A stretch of 64,000 nt of DNA from Marinomonas shanghaiensis (GTDB taxonomy: Bacteria > Pseudomonadota > Gammaproteobacteria > Pseudomonadales > Marinomonadaceae), in NCBI RefSeq assembly GCF_003259175.1, contig NZ_QGOK01000003.1, positions 496,001 to 560,000 on the forward strand, read 5' to 3'. A model generated the notes under the pieces. The model saw nothing but the letters and a program-made list of their open reading frames with translations. It did not search any database and was not told the DNA's origin. Positions 26,888 to 36,804 of the stretch are shown here, piece after piece. A program made the position numbers and the translations under genes. The stretch's first letter is position 1, and the number at the start of each line of letters is the position of its first letter.

Positions 26888-27787
26888 ATGCGAAGAGACG
26901 ATGATGTTGAGATCCCCAGCCTGACTCTGGATCAAGATGAAGTCAGTGAGCGAAGACCCGGTTCTGGTATACCCAAAGGTTCTTCAACGCCAACCCCTTC
27001 AAGACCTGCTCATGCGCCTATTGTGGTGCATAAAAAGCAGAGCCTTGCAGGTATATATTTTTTATTAATACTTTTGCTCTTAGTATCAGGCGCAGCTGGT
27101 TACTGGCTGTGGCAACAAAACACGCAGCTTAAAAATGAGCTCTATGGTGCTAAAAGCGAAATTCAGAACCTTGATCATCAATTGCTTGCTGCCGACGTGT
27201 CGGCTAATAAACAAGGCGAGACATTAGAGCAAACATTAAAAAATCATGACACCGAAATTCGCAAATTGTGGGGTGTTGCTTATGATACTAACCGTCCAGC
27301 AATTGCAAATAACACCGCGGCCATTGATGATTTACAGAAAAAGCTTGCAACAGTGCGTGATGATATGTCGACTCAGTCTAAGCTTATTGCAGTACAGTCC
27401 AATGCATTTAATGACATTGAAGCGGGTTATAATAAACTCGTTCCTTCTGTTGCCGCGATTGATGAGACAATGAAGGCGTTGGCAACAAAGCAAGACAGCC
27501 AAGCTAAGCTTATCACTGCTCAAGTGGGGCAGAATCAAGCGCAGTCGCTGAGTTTAGATCAAATCCTACAAGATTTAACGACGCTGCAGAAAAAAGTAGA
27601 GGCGCTTGACAAGCAAACAGCCGATACCAGTGTCTCGGACATGGTAAGTATTCAGCAAACGCTGACTAAACACCAAGAAGCGATTAATTCAAGTGATGCA
27701 TTTAGAACACAGGTGAATGCGGAAATTCTCCGTCTGCGTAAGCAAATTAATCAGCTTATGTTAGAGCAGCAACTGAGCAGTCAGTAG
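26888..27787 (+). CDS. Single-pass membrane protein with periplasmic coiled coil, function unknown
   Basis: 299 residues. A polar Pro/Ser-rich cytoplasmic N-terminus (~1-50) has an acidic start, RRDDDVEIPSLTLDQDE. One membrane helix follows (AGIYFLLILLLLVSGAAGYWLW, ~54-75 in part). The rest is a long helical region with repeated heptads ending LRKQINQLMLEQQL. It is not recognised as any named family. The topology (short cytosolic tail, periplasmic coil) resembles envelope-organising or division-associated scaffold proteins, but that is speculation. It is transcribed alone and followed by a terminator. Confidence 0.75.
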   Translation: MRRDDDVEIPSLTLDQDEVSERRPGSGIPKGSSTPTPSRPAHAPIVVHKKQSLAGIYFLLILLLLVSGAAGYWLWQQNTQLKNELYGAKSEIQNLDHQLLAADVSANKQGETLEQTLKNHDTEIRKLWGVAYDTNRPAIANNTAAIDDLQKKLATVRDDMSTQSKLIAVQSNAFNDIEAGYNKLVPSVAAIDETMKALATKQDSQAKLITAQVGQNQAQSLSLDQILQDLTTLQKKVEALDKQTADTSVSDMVSIQQTLTKHQEAINSSDAFRTQVNAEILRLRKQINQLMLEQQLSSQ

Positions 27788-27804
27788 CGATGTAATGTAT
27801 TTTC

Positions 27805-27833
27805 AAGGGCCGATTTTATCGGCCCTTTTTTGT
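27805..27833 (+). terminator. Intrinsic terminator
   Basis: AAGGGCCGA pairs with TCGGCCCTT around a 5-base loop and is followed by TTTTGTTTTT. Confidence 0.88.
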
Positions 27834-28014
27834 TTTTGCGTTTTCTCACCTTGTCGTGTGGCTTTGTTCATGGTTTGGCTTTGTTTAGAGGTTTTACTTA
27901 TAAAGCTTTTTTAATATGCATATGCCACTAAAGTCTATATGAGGTGGTTTTTATAACCTAAAGGCATGTTATAGTTCGAAAAATGCTGAAGCCTGACAAC
28001 AGAGATGGGAAATT

Positions 28015-28920
28015 ATGACAGAGGCAAGACTTACTCACTTAAAACAGCTAGAAGCCGAAAGTATTCATATTATACGTGAAGTGGCGGCTGAATTTGATAA
28101 TCCAGTAATGCTGTATTCGATTGGTAAAGACTCGGCCGTGATGCTGCATCTTGCCATGAAGGCATTTTATCCAGGTAAACCACCGTTTCCTTTAATGCAT
28201 GTGGATACCGGCTGGAAATTTAAAGAAATGATCCGCTTTCGTGATGAAATGGTCACTAAGCTCGGGCTTGAACTTATCGTTCATCAGAATCAGGAAGGCA
28301 TAGAGCAAGGTGTCGGCCCATTTACTCACGGTAGCTCGAAGCATACCGATATTATGAAGACGCAAGCGTTAAAGCAGGCGTTGAATAAATATGGATTTGA
28401 TGCGGCCTTCGGTGGTGCTCGTCGCGATGAAGAAAAATCGCGCGCTAAAGAGCGCGTTTACTCTTTTCGTGATAAACAACATCGTTGGGACCCCAAAAAT
28501 CAGCGTCCTGAACTGTGGAATATTTACAACGGCAAAGTGAATAAAGGCGAGAGTATTCGAGTTTTTCCATTGTCCAATTGGACTGAGCTTGATATTTGGC
28601 AATATATTTACTTGGAAAGCATTCCCATTGTTCCTCTGTACTTTTCGGCAAAACGCCCTGTGGTTGAACGTGACGGCACCTTGATCATGGTTGACGATGA
28701 ACGTATGCCTTTAAATGGCGAAGTTCCAGAGATGAAGTCTGTTCGTTTCCGTACGCTAGGTTGTTATCCCTTAACGGGGGCGGTTGAATCAGAGGCGGCG
28801 TCTTTGCCTGAAATCATTCAGGAAATGTTGCTGACAAAAAGCTCAGAGCGCCAAGGGCGCATGATTGACCATGATTCCTCCGGATCAATGGAAGAGAAGA
28901 AGAAACAAGGCTATTTCTAA
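28015..28920 (+). CDS. cysD: Sulfate adenylyltransferase subunit 2
   Basis: 301 residues, the normal CysD length. The PP-loop ATP-pyrophosphatase motif [14 protein letters not shown] (~residue 36) and the later [29 protein letters not shown] and [15 protein letters not shown] are all family signatures. With CysN it forms ATP sulfurylase, making adenosine 5'-phosphosulfate from sulfate and ATP in assimilation. It is 18 bases upstream of cysN in one operon. GAGATGGGA precedes the ATG. Confidence 0.96.
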   Translation: MTEARLTHLKQLEAESIHIIREVAAEFDNPVMLYSIGKDSAVMLHLAMKAFYPGKPPFPLMHVDTGWKFKEMIRFRDEMVTKLGLELIVHQNQEGIEQGVGPFTHGSSKHTDIMKTQALKQALNKYGFDAAFGGARRDEEKSRAKERVYSFRDKQHRWDPKNQRPELWNIYNGKVNKGESIRVFPLSNWTELDIWQYIYLESIPIVPLYFSAKRPVVERDGTLIMVDDERMPLNGEVPEMKSVRFRTLGCYPLTGAVESEAASLPEIIQEMLLTKSSERQGRMIDHDSSGSMEEKKKQGYF

Positions 28921-28938
28921 GTTTGGAGTAAAGAAAGA

Positions 28939-30552
28939 ATGTCTCACCAGTCAGAATTGATCAGCCAAGACATACTTGGTTATTTGAAACAACATGAAGA
29001 AAAAGACCTATTGCGCCTTCTTACTTGCGGTAATGTTGATGACGGCAAAAGTACGTTAATTGGTCGTTTGCTTCATGATTCTAAGTTGATCTATGAAGAT
29101 CATCTAGATGCCGTCAAACGTGACAGTAAAAAATCAGGCACACAAGGCGAAGAAGTCGATTTGGCGTTATTGGTTGATGGTCTTCAAGCAGAGCGTGAAC
29201 AGGGCATCACTATTGATGTTGCCTATCGCTATTTTTCGACTGAAAAGCGTAAATTTATCATCGCTGATACACCTGGTCACGAGCAATACACGCGCAACAT
29301 GGCAACAGGGGCTTCCACTTGCGACCTTGCTATTATTTTGATTGATGCACGTTATGGCGTTCAAACTCAAACACGCCGTCATAGCTACATTGCGTCTTTG
29401 TTAGGTATCAAGCACGTTGTGGTTGCCATTAATAAAATGGATTTGGTTGCGTTTTCAGAAGAAAAATTCAATCAAATAAAAAATGATTATTTGAAATTTG
29501 TTGATCAACTGGGTGATCGCAAGCCTAACGATATTCATTTTGTCCCCATGTCAGCACTACGTGGCGATAACGTCGTCAATGCATCTGAAAGCACACCTTG
29601 GTACCAAGGTGGTCCGTTGATGTCGATTTTGGAGACGGTGCAAATTAATCGTGATGTTAAGCGTGATTCTTTCCGTTTTCCGGTTCAATACGTTAATCGT
29701 CCTAATCTAGATTTTCGTGGTTTTTCTGGAACCATCGCGGCGGGTGTTGTAAAACCTGGCGATAAAGTGGTTGCTTTGCCATCTGGTAAAACCTCGACCG
29801 TTGAAAGAATTGTGACGTTCGATGGGGATTTAGAATCGGCGAAAGCAGGTCAGGCTATCACGATCACCCTTGAGGATGAAATTGATATCAGTCGTGGGGA
29901 CATGTTGTCACACATTGGTCAAGAACCCCTTATTGCGACTACTTTGCGCTCATCTATTGTCTGGATGGCTGATCAGCCTTTAGTGCCTGGTAAGTTATAT
30001 GACTTTAAAATAGGCACACAAACAGTGCCAGGTAAGGTTCATCATTTTAACCATCGAGTTGATGTTAACACGCTTGAAGTCAGTCATATAGATTCCCTTG
30101 AGCTGAATGGAATTGCGGATGCAGTACTGCAATTCGATGCGCCAGTGGCGTTTGATGAATACACAGACAGTCGCTTCACTGGTGCGTTGGTGATAATTGA
30201 TCGTCTGACAAACGTGACAGTTGGTGCTGGCATGGTGGAAGAGGCCGTCGCTGAGATTGATCAAGACATGCTGGTGAGTGCAGAAGATCGAGCGGCTCGA
30301 CTTGGGCAAAAGCCTGCTGTTATTGCTTTGCCTGCGATTGTATTAGAGCAGAGTGATGCGCTTGAGCGATTATTGTTGCGTCAAGGTGTAGTCGCTTTGG
30401 TTAAGGCGGATGCATCAGAGCAAGAGGCTGCACTGGTTCGTCAAACAGGGGTGACTTTCTTGGTTGCCGACTCAACAATAGCTGACTCTCATTTTACCGA
30501 ATCTTCACTTGATGCCGTGGTTGATTTGATTATTGAAAGCGTCCAGCTATAA
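28939..30552 (+). CDS. cysN: Sulfate adenylyltransferase subunit 1 (GTPase)
   Basis: 537 residues. The EF-Tu-like GTPase domain has [15 protein letters not shown] (~residue 31), the switch region [25 protein letters not shown] (~110) and NKMD (~166). Two beta-barrel domains follow. GTP hydrolysis drives CysD. The length excludes a full CysC (APS kinase) fusion as found in some bacteria, although a C-terminal extension of ~60 residues is present beyond the barrels. The operon ends in a strong terminator at 30561-30592. Confidence 0.95.
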   Translation: MSHQSELISQDILGYLKQHEEKDLLRLLTCGNVDDGKSTLIGRLLHDSKLIYEDHLDAVKRDSKKSGTQGEEVDLALLVDGLQAEREQGITIDVAYRYFSTEKRKFIIADTPGHEQYTRNMATGASTCDLAIILIDARYGVQTQTRRHSYIASLLGIKHVVVAINKMDLVAFSEEKFNQIKNDYLKFVDQLGDRKPNDIHFVPMSALRGDNVVNASESTPWYQGGPLMSILETVQINRDVKRDSFRFPVQYVNRPNLDFRGFSGTIAAGVVKPGDKVVALPSGKTSTVERIVTFDGDLESAKAGQAITITLEDEIDISRGDMLSHIGQEPLIATTLRSSIVWMADQPLVPGKLYDFKIGTQTVPGKVHHFNHRVDVNTLEVSHIDSLELNGIADAVLQFDAPVAFDEYTDSRFTGALVIIDRLTNVTVGAGMVEEAVAEIDQDMLVSAEDRAARLGQKPAVIALPAIVLEQSDALERLLLRQGVVALVKADASEQEAALVRQTGVTFLVADSTIADSHFTESSLDAVVDLIIESVQL

Positions 30553-30560
30553 ATGGATAG

Positions 30561-30592
30561 AAAAAGCCAGCTTAAATAAGCTGGCTTTTTTG
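30561..30592. terminator. Bidirectional terminator of cysDN and the siderophore-reductase operon
   Basis: AAAAAGCCAGCTT pairs with AAGCTGGCTTTTTT around AAAT. It lies between convergent genes. Confidence 0.9.
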
Positions 30593-30608
30593 TCTCAGAG
30601 TGAAATAT

Positions 30609-31352
30609 TTATTGCTCCATTTCTTCTAAGTCAATTCGCTTCACTTCTTTATGTTGGTCTTCGTTGCTGCCTAACTTCCAATAGCTGGAAAGATACAAGT
30701 ATTCCTTCTCAACCTTGGCGTCTTGTTTAAAAAAGGCACGCAACATCTTCATGCTGCTAAATTCACAAGCTGCCCAGACAGATACCTGTCCTTCCATCCA
30801 AGGGAGAGCTTTAACCTGTTCTAAGAGCAAATTGGCTTTTTCTCCAGGATGGGGGTTAATGATCCATTGTAATTCAATGCCGTTTGGATGCTTTAACGGT
30901 TGAATATCGCTTTCAGAAATGACTTCAAGAATAGCATAGCCTTTTGAATTTTGAGGCAGTGTTGCTAAGTTGACACTGATCGCTGGTAGCGCTGTCATGT
31001 CCCCCACAAAGATGTGCCAATCGGCGGCTTCTTCTATGAGTTTTTTAGGGCCAGGCCCTCCGACAAGGATGCTATCGTTGGGTTGTGCTTGCTTTGCCCA
31101 GGATGACGCTGGGCCACTGTCCTCATGCAATACGAAATCAATGTCTATTTCGTCGGCACGCTGGTGACGAATAGTATAAGTTCGAACAATGGGTTTTTGG
31201 TTTTCGCTTGGAAAAATGAGCTTAACATAGCCGCTTTCTTGGTTGGCGGGTAGGGTGTGTATATTCTTGCCTCCAAGCGTTATTCGTAGCATGTTTGTCG
31301 TGACAAATGACTTTTTAATAACGATGAGTTCTCTGGGTTGCGGTCTATTCAT
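30609..31352 (-). CDS. Siderophore-interacting protein (NAD(P)H-dependent ferric-siderophore reductase)
   Basis: 247 residues from the ATG preceded by TAAGGAG with seven-base spacing; a longer in-frame start would overlap marR. The FAD-binding barrel has RTYTIRH (binding FAD) and IDIDFVLHEDSGPASSWA. The NAD(P)H domain has GDMTALPAISVNL, and SVWAACEFSSMKMLR aligns with the GE-x-x-x-(V/A) region of ViuB/YqjH proteins. SYWKLG near the C-terminus is a family signature. It releases iron from ferric siderophores in the cytoplasm. It is co-transcribed with the marR-like gene, whose promoter has a Fur-like box. Confidence 0.92.
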   Translation of the reverse strand: MNRPQPRELIVIKKSFVTTNMLRITLGGKNIHTLPANQESGYVKLIFPSENQKPIVRTYTIRHQRADEIDIDFVLHEDSGPASSWAKQAQPNDSILVGGPGPKKLIEEAADWHIFVGDMTALPAISVNLATLPQNSKGYAILEVISESDIQPLKHPNGIELQWIINPHPGEKANLLLEQVKALPWMEGQVSVWAACEFSSMKMLRAFFKQDAKVEKEYLYLSSYWKLGSNEDQHKEVKRIDLEEMEQ

Positions 31353-31362
31353 AAGTGGCTCC

Positions 31363-31806
31363 TTAGGCTTGCTTACTGCAAGGTGACGGGTGGGCATTGT
31401 TGGTCATCATTTCTGCTAAATTAATGAAATCTACGATTTGCTGCTCTGTTAAGTTATGCGTCATTTTTTCGACGGCAGACTGGTCGAGCATCATCAGTTT
31501 ATCGAGCAGGGCGTCGCCTGATTCGGTAAGGCTTAGGAGTTGGCTGCGATGGTTGTTTGGATCGCGAACTTTTACAACATACCCCAAGTTAACCAATTCT
31601 TTTAATACTCGCGTGATTTGAGATTTATCCAAAGAAAGCTTATCTGCTATGTCTTTGGCGCTGCAGTGACGTATTTTGCGAATGCACTTGAGAGATCGAA
31701 TGTGAGTAACCGGAATTGAAATCGCTGATTTTGCGGCTGCCTCACGGATGTGTTGTCGGTAGTTGTGCATGAGCTTGTGAAGTGATTCTGCAATCTTTTC
31801 TTTCAT
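31363..31806 (-). CDS. MarR-family transcriptional regulator
   Basis: 147 residues with a winged helix: SAKDIADKLSLDKSQITRVLKELVNLGYV (helix-turn-helix) and VRDPNNHRSQLLSLTESG, the DxR-type wing of MarR proteins. It lies 10 bases upstream of the siderophore-reductase gene. The promoter carries a 13-bp-arm palindrome that is a plausible autoregulatory operator. The ligand is unknown; the partner gene points to an iron or siderophore signal. Confidence 0.92.
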   Translation of the reverse strand: MKEKIAESLHKLMHNYRQHIREAAAKSAISIPVTHIRSLKCIRKIRHCSAKDIADKLSLDKSQITRVLKELVNLGYVVKVRDPNNHRSQLLSLTESGDALLDKLMMLDQSAVEKMTHNLTEQQIVDFINLAEMMTNNAHPSPCSKQA

Positions 31807-31831
31807 AAGGGTAATAAATTCTTGAATATTT

Positions 31832-31882
31832 GAGAATGATTATCAATGTATAACCTTAAGTTGATATTGTCAACTTAAGGTT
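31832..31882 (-). promoter_or_regulatory. Promoter of the marR-sip operon with overlapping palindromic operator and Fur-like box
   Basis: On the minus strand a consensus -35 TTGACA (31873-31868) is 17 bases from TACATT (31850-31845). AACCTTAAGTTGA and TCAACTTAAGGTT (31852-31882) form a perfect 13-bp inverted repeat covering the -35 and spacer. Its core GTTGA-N5-TCAAC, read on either strand, recalls operators described for MarR proteins such as MexR. TGATAATCATTCTC (31845-31832) matches the Fur consensus with one mismatch at the -10/+1 edge. Confidence 0.7.
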
Positions 31883-32009
31883 TGTGGGATTTAAAAAGAT
31901 CATTTTTTTTGATCTTTTCTGGTGATTTTTTAACAGACTGAACAGTTGGCTTTTTTTATTGGTCTGAAGCGCTACAATGCGTCAATGAAAAAAAGAGGAT
32001 AAGGCTTGA

Positions 32010-32501
32010 ATGGTTAAACAAGACGTGTATACCGCCATCACGGAAGCATTGTTGCGTCGTTATGAAACCGCAAAATGGGCGGCGAAACAGGCGCATGAAG
32101 CAGCAACAAATGAAGAAAGTGTTGCTGAAAATAAATACGACACCTTTGGGTTAGAGGCCTCTTATTTGGCTCATGGTCAATCTCAGCGAGTACTAGAATG
32201 TGAAAAAGATTGGTTGTTGTTTAGTAAAACACCCCTGGTTACTTTTTCAAAAGACAGTGCAGTTGAGTTGTGGAGTATGGTGATCTTGACTGAGCTGGAG
32301 TCATCCAGCGATATGAAAAAATATTTCTTTATTTCGCCCTGCGCAGGCGGGCTGAGTGTAGAAATTAAAGGAGAAACGGTTTATCTAGTCACCGCCTCAA
32401 CACCTGTTGGTAAAATATTAATGGGAAAAACGCTGGGTGATGAGGTTGATTTGTCTCAAAACGGTAGGCAAATCGCTTATGAAATAACCACCATTGCATA
32501 A
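32010..32501 (+). CDS. GreA/GreB C-terminal-domain-like protein
   Basis: 163 residues. The N-terminal part, HEAATNEESVAENKYDTFGLEASYLAHGQ, is helical and shorter than a GreA coiled coil, though N-K-Y-D-T-F-G-L-E resembles a conserved GreAB-like linker. The C-terminus, LVTASTPVGKILMGKTLGDEVDL, is the FKBP-like GreA/GreB domain signature (S-P-x-x-x-x-L-x-G-K-x-x-G-D). Without a full N-terminal coil its ability to enter the RNA-polymerase secondary channel is uncertain. It is monocistronic, upstream of aspS. Confidence 0.75.
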   Translation: MVKQDVYTAITEALLRRYETAKWAAKQAHEAATNEESVAENKYDTFGLEASYLAHGQSQRVLECEKDWLLFSKTPLVTFSKDSAVELWSMVILTELESSSDMKKYFFISPCAGGLSVEIKGETVYLVTASTPVGKILMGKTLGDEVDLSQNGRQIAYEITTIA

Positions 32502-32560
32502 TGCGTCTAATGTATTGGACAAATTTGGTTCAGACCCTAGAGAGTCGGACTCGGTTCGCA

Positions 32561-32566
32561 TATAAT
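32561..32566 (+). promoter_or_regulatory. Consensus -10 upstream of aspS
   Basis: A perfect TATAAT about 124 bases before the aspS start. No convincing -35 lies 16-18 bases upstream of it. Confidence 0.4.
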
Positions 32567-32689
32567 GCTTTGCCTTAAAATATTCTGTATTCTATTCAGA
32601 GCTTAAAATTCAGTTTACATTACTGATCGAATGGAAAACGTTCTAAGAAAAAATCACTCTCTTACTGAGAAAGTAATAGGAAAGAAATT

Positions 32690-34462
32690 ATGCGCAGCCA
32701 TTATTGCGGCGAGTTAAATGCTTCTAATATTTCACAAGAAATCACCCTATGCGGTTGGGTTCATCGTCGTCGTGACCACGGTGGCGTTATCTTTCTAGAC
32801 GTTCGCGATCGTGAAGGTATCACGCAAGTTGTTTTTGACCCAGATCGCGCTGAAAGCTTTGCATTGGCTGACAGTGTTCGTAACGAATTTGTGGTAAAGC
32901 TAAAAGGCCTGGTGCGTGCTCGTCCTGAAGGGACAACCAACCCAAATATGCGCACGGGTGAGATTGAAGTGCTGGGTACCGAGCTTGAAATCCTGAATGT
33001 GGCCAAAACCCCACCGTTTCAACTAGACGAGCATCAATCTGTAGGGGAAGATGTTCGCTTGAAAAATCGCTTTATCGATTTGCGTCGCCCTGAAATTCAA
33101 CAAAAAATGCGTTTTCGCTCAAAAGTGACCTCTGTGTTGCGTCGCTATTTGGATGGTAATGGTTTCCTTGACATTGAAACGCCTATTTTGACTCGTGCAA
33201 CACCGGAAGGTGCGCGTGATTATTTGGTCCCTAGTCGTACTCAGCAAGGCAGTTTTTTTGCGCTTCCTCAGTCGCCTCAGCTTTTCAAACAGCTGCTGAT
33301 GGTTTCTGGTTTTGATCGTTATTATCAAATTGCAAAATGCTTCCGTGACGAAGATCTTCGTGCAGATCGCCAGCCAGAATTCACCCAAGTGGACATTGAA
33401 ACATCGTTCATGAGTGAACAAGACATCATGGCGATGACTGAAAAAATGATCGTTAGCTTATTTAAAGAGCTAATGAATGTTGATTTGGGTGTTTTCCCTC
33501 GTATGCCTTATTCTGAAGCAATGGAAACCTATGGCAGTGATAAACCGGATCTTCGTATTCCGTTGACCATTGTTACAGTGTCTGATTTGATGGCAGAGGT
33601 GGACTTTAAAGTCTTTTCCGGTCCAGCAACTGATCCAAAAGGTCGTGTTGCAGCGCTTAAAGTGCCTGGTGGTAATGCGCTGACTCGTAAGCAAATTGAC
33701 GACTACACTAAATTTGTTAGCATTTACGGTGCCAAAGGTTTGGCTTACATTAAGGTGAATGACAAATCTAATCTGGAAGAAGGTTTGCAGTCTCCAATCG
33801 TTAAGTTTTTACCTGTTGAAGTGCGCGCGACATTGCTTGAGCGTCTTGATGCTCAAGATGGCGATTTAATCTTCTTTGGTGCTGACTCTACGAAAATCGT
33901 CAATGAAGCACTTGGTGCACTTCGTTGCAAGCTTGGTGAAGATTTGAATCTTTATACTTGCAAATGGGCGCCTTTGTGGGTTGTGGACTTCCCGATGTTT
34001 GAAGAAACAAGCGATGGCGGCATCACCGCAATCCATCATCCATTTACTGCGCCTTCTTGTTCTCCAGAAGATCTGAAGGCAAGCCCGTTGACTGCGCTTT
34101 CGCAGGCTTATGATATGGTGTTGAACGGTACGGAACTGGGTGGTGGTTCTATTCGTATACATCAAGCATCAATGCAAGAGACTGTGTTTGAGTTACTGAA
34201 TATCAGCAAAGATGAGCAAGAAGAAAAATTTGGTTTCTTGCTAGATGCGCTGAAGTTCGGTGCGCCACCACATGGTGGTTTGGCGTTTGGTCTGGATCGT
34301 CTTGTGATGCTAATGACAGGCTCTAGTTCGATTCGTGATGTGATTGCTTTCCCTAAAACGCAAAGTGCGACCTGTTTGTTGACTCAGGCGCCAGGCGAAG
34401 TAAGTGAGAAGCAATTAAAGGAATTAAACATTCGCGTCAGAAAGCCGATCGCTGAATCTTAG
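32690..34462 (+). CDS. aspS: Aspartyl-tRNA synthetase
   Basis: 590 residues, the bacterial-type class II enzyme. An OB-fold anticodon-binding domain ([26 protein letters not shown]) is followed by class II motifs: motif 2 in [17 protein letters not shown] and motif 3 in [16 protein letters not shown] insertion domain lies between motifs 2 and 3. The enzyme charges tRNA-Asp. Its 3' neighbours, ruvCAB then tol-pal, match gammaproteobacterial synteny, except that the yebC gene often found between aspS and ruvC is absent here. Confidence 0.97.
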   Translation: MRSHYCGELNASNISQEITLCGWVHRRRDHGGVIFLDVRDREGITQVVFDPDRAESFALADSVRNEFVVKLKGLVRARPEGTTNPNMRTGEIEVLGTELEILNVAKTPPFQLDEHQSVGEDVRLKNRFIDLRRPEIQQKMRFRSKVTSVLRRYLDGNGFLDIETPILTRATPEGARDYLVPSRTQQGSFFALPQSPQLFKQLLMVSGFDRYYQIAKCFRDEDLRADRQPEFTQVDIETSFMSEQDIMAMTEKMIVSLFKELMNVDLGVFPRMPYSEAMETYGSDKPDLRIPLTIVTVSDLMAEVDFKVFSGPATDPKGRVAALKVPGGNALTRKQIDDYTKFVSIYGAKGLAYIKVNDKSNLEEGLQSPIVKFLPVEVRATLLERLDAQDGDLIFFGADSTKIVNEALGALRCKLGEDLNLYTCKWAPLWVVDFPMFEETSDGGITAIHHPFTAPSCSPEDLKASPLTALSQAYDMVLNGTELGGGSIRIHQASMQETVFELLNISKDEQEEKFGFLLDALKFGAPPHGGLAFGLDRLVMLMTGSSSIRDVIAFPKTQSATCLLTQAPGEVSEKQLKELNIRVRKPIAES

Positions 34463-34524
34463 TTTTTTGCCATTAAATTCACCTTAAAACAGTGAGTTAT
34501 GTTAAAGATTTGCAAGTAAAATGT

Positions 34525-34553
34525 AAAAGACCGCTAATAAGCGGTCTTTTTTG
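34525..34553. terminator. Terminator of aspS
   Basis: AAAAGACCGC pairs with GCGGTCTTTT around TAATAA and is followed by TTGTGTTTT. Confidence 0.88.
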
Positions 34554-34622
34554 TGTTTTGGCATTGCATACTTTGTAAAGGGCTGTTGAAATATACAGTA
34601 ACTATGCAGGGCGTAAGAATTT

Positions 34623-35180
34623 ATGATCATGACCAGAATTTTAGCGATTGATCCGGGTTCCCGAATAACAGGTTTCGGTATTATCGACGTTGTAAACGGC
34701 AAAACTCGATACGTAAACAGTGGCTGTATTAAGTTGCCTGACGAAGCGTTGTCGGTAAGGCTAAAACATATTTTTAAGTATGTTTCTGCTTTGATGGAAG
34801 AATACAAGCCTGATGAATTTGCCATTGAAGAGGTGTTTTTAGCAAAAAACGCCAACTCTGCCTTAAAGCTAGGTCAAGCAAGAGGTGTTGCGATTGTCGC
34901 AGCGTCTTTGCAGGAGCTAGTCGTGCATGAGTATGCTGCACGGCGCGTTAAGCAATCTGTTGTTGGTAATGGTAATGCTGATAAGACTCAGGTTCAGTCT
35001 ATGGTGCAGCTTTTGTTAAACTTATCTTCTAAGCCTCAAGCTGATGCGGCAGACGCACTGGCGATTGCCTTATGTCATGCGAATACTCGTACCTCAGGCG
35101 GTTTAGAATACGGTGTTGGAAAACGAGCGGGGCGCTCGTCTAAACGCTGGACAGAACAAGATGTAAGGAAGTCATTGTGA
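34623..35180 (+). CDS. ruvC: Holliday junction resolvase RuvC
   Basis: 185 residues. Catalytic acidic residues of the RNase-H-like fold are in [11 protein letters not shown] (Asp), [11 protein letters not shown] (Glu) and [11 protein letters not shown] (two Asp). It cuts Holliday junctions with RuvAB in the cytoplasm. The ATG at 34629 is an equally possible start. Its stop overlaps ruvA's GTG by 4 bases (GTGA). Confidence 0.96.
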   Translation: MIMTRILAIDPGSRITGFGIIDVVNGKTRYVNSGCIKLPDEALSVRLKHIFKYVSALMEEYKPDEFAIEEVFLAKNANSALKLGQARGVAIVAASLQELVVHEYAARRVKQSVVGNGNADKTQVQSMVQLLLNLSSKPQADAADALAIALCHANTRTSGGLEYGVGKRAGRSSKRWTEQDVRKSL

Positions 35181-35779
35181 TTGGACGAATCGTGGGTACT
35201 TTGGTGGAAAAGTCACCGCCTGAGTTGCTGGTTGATGTGGGTGGAATTGGTTATGAAATCAGTTCACCAATGACGACTATTTATGATTTGCCTCCAGTTG
35301 GTGGGACAGTTACCTTGTTTACCCATTTACTGGTTAAGGAAGACTCCCATACACTGTATGGTTTTATTGATAAAAATGAGCGCGCGTTATTTCGCGTGCT
35401 TATTAAAGTGAATGGTATTGGGCCAAAGATGGCTTTAGCGGTTTTATCCAGTATGTCGGCGGAAGAGTTGATTGGTAATGTGCAAGATTCGGATGTGTCT
35501 GCATTAACACGTATCCCCGGTGTTGGTAAAAAGACGGCGGAACGACTGATTATTGAGTTGCGTGATAAGCTTGGTCAAGCAGCGAAAACTGATTTGTTCT
35601 CAGCGCCGGCCGTGCTGCGTCAGGTGCAAGCAGATCCGAGGCAAGAAGCCGAAGCCGCTCTTATTTCTCTTGGTTATAAGCCTCAAGAGGCGGCGAAAGC
35701 AATTGCGGGTGTTCCAGTCGATGCAGCTAACAGTGAAGATGTGATTAAAGCGGCCTTGAAAAGCATGTTAAGGCAATAA
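35177..35779 (+). CDS. ruvA: Holliday junction branch migration protein RuvA
   Basis: 200 residues. The N-terminal OB fold begins [28 protein letters not shown]. Tandem helix-hairpin-helix motifs are in [13 protein letters not shown] and [18 protein letters not shown]-terminal UBA-like domain that regulates RuvB is in [16 protein letters not shown]. It starts at GTG and overlaps ruvC, and ruvB begins two bases after its stop. Confidence 0.96.
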   Translation: MIGRIVGTLVEKSPPELLVDVGGIGYEISSPMTTIYDLPPVGGTVTLFTHLLVKEDSHTLYGFIDKNERALFRVLIKVNGIGPKMALAVLSSMSAEELIGNVQDSDVSALTRIPGVGKKTAERLIIELRDKLGQAAKTDLFSAPAVLRQVQADPRQEAEAALISLGYKPQEAAKAIAGVPVDAANSEDVIKAALKSMLRQ

Positions 35780-35781
35780 AT

Positions 35782-36795
35782 ATGATTGAGCATGATCGTC
35801 TCATTTCGGCCGAGCTAAAAGGCAATGATCGGCAAGTTGACAGGGCAATACGTCCTCAAGCGCTTGCTGAGTATATTGGGCAGCCTGTTGTTCGTGAGCA
35901 AATGGAAATTTTTATCGAAGCGGCTAGGCAGCGTCATGAACCGCTTGATCATACCCTTATTTTTGGTCCTCCAGGTCTAGGGAAAACAACGCTCGCACAT
36001 ATAATTGGTAATGAGATGGGTGCGGAAGTAAGAACGACATCGGGACCTGTGTTGGAAAGGGCGGGAGATCTAGCGGCTCTTTTAACTAATTTAAATGAAG
36101 GTGATATCTTATTTATCGATGAGATACACAGATTGAGTCCAGCAATTGAAGAAGTGCTGTATCCGGCGATGGAGGACTATCAGCTGGATATAATGATAGG
36201 TGAGGGGCCTGCGGCAAGATCAATTAAAATTGAACTCCCGCCGTTTACACTTGTCGGAGCAACAACAAGAGCTGGGTTATTAACGTCTCCTCTGAGAGAC
36301 AGATTTGGTATTGTTCAGCGCCTAGAGTTTTATGATGTGGAGTCTTTGACAACGATTGTTGCCAGATCGGCAGGTAAAATGGGTATGGAGCTTGATCACT
36401 CTGGTTGCTTTGAAGTGGCTAGAAGATCAAGAGGGACGCCGAGGATAGCAAATCGTCTTTTACGTCGTGTTCGGGACGTTGCTCAGGTAAGTGGGGAGCA
36501 GCTTGTTGGTCAAAAGGTTGCTCAAAGAGCTTTGGATATGTTAAGTGTAGATAGTCAGGGTTTCGATCATCTAGATAGGCGCATGTTGTTGACTATGATA
36601 GAAAAGTTTGACGGAAGGCCTGTTGGCCTAGACAGTGTTTCAGCAGCATTAGGTGAAGATAAAGATACAATAGAAGATGTTATAGAGCCGTTTTTGATTC
36701 AGCAAGGCTTCATAATTAGGACACCGAGAGGTCGTCAAGTTACGAAGCGTGCTTATGAGCATTTTAATTACCAACTACCTACGGATTTTAAATAG
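35782..36795 (+). CDS. ruvB: Holliday junction helicase RuvB
   Basis: 337 residues, AAA+ motor. Walker A is [12 protein letters not shown] (~residue 62), Walker B is [10 protein letters not shown], sensor 1 is LVGATTRAG and the arginine finger is in [10 protein letters not shown]-terminal winged helix binds DNA ([18 protein letters not shown]). It drives branch migration with RuvA. The cluster then continues directly into tolQ after 9 bases. Confidence 0.97.
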   Translation: MIEHDRLISAELKGNDRQVDRAIRPQALAEYIGQPVVREQMEIFIEAARQRHEPLDHTLIFGPPGLGKTTLAHIIGNEMGAEVRTTSGPVLERAGDLAALLTNLNEGDILFIDEIHRLSPAIEEVLYPAMEDYQLDIMIGEGPAARSIKIELPPFTLVGATTRAGLLTSPLRDRFGIVQRLEFYDVESLTTIVARSAGKMGMELDHSGCFEVARRSRGTPRIANRLLRRVRDVAQVSGEQLVGQKVAQRALDMLSVDSQGFDHLDRRMLLTMIEKFDGRPVGLDSVSAALGEDKDTIEDVIEPFLIQQGFIIRTPRGRQVTKRAYEHFNYQLPTDFK

Positions 36796-36804
36796 AGGTT
36801 AATA

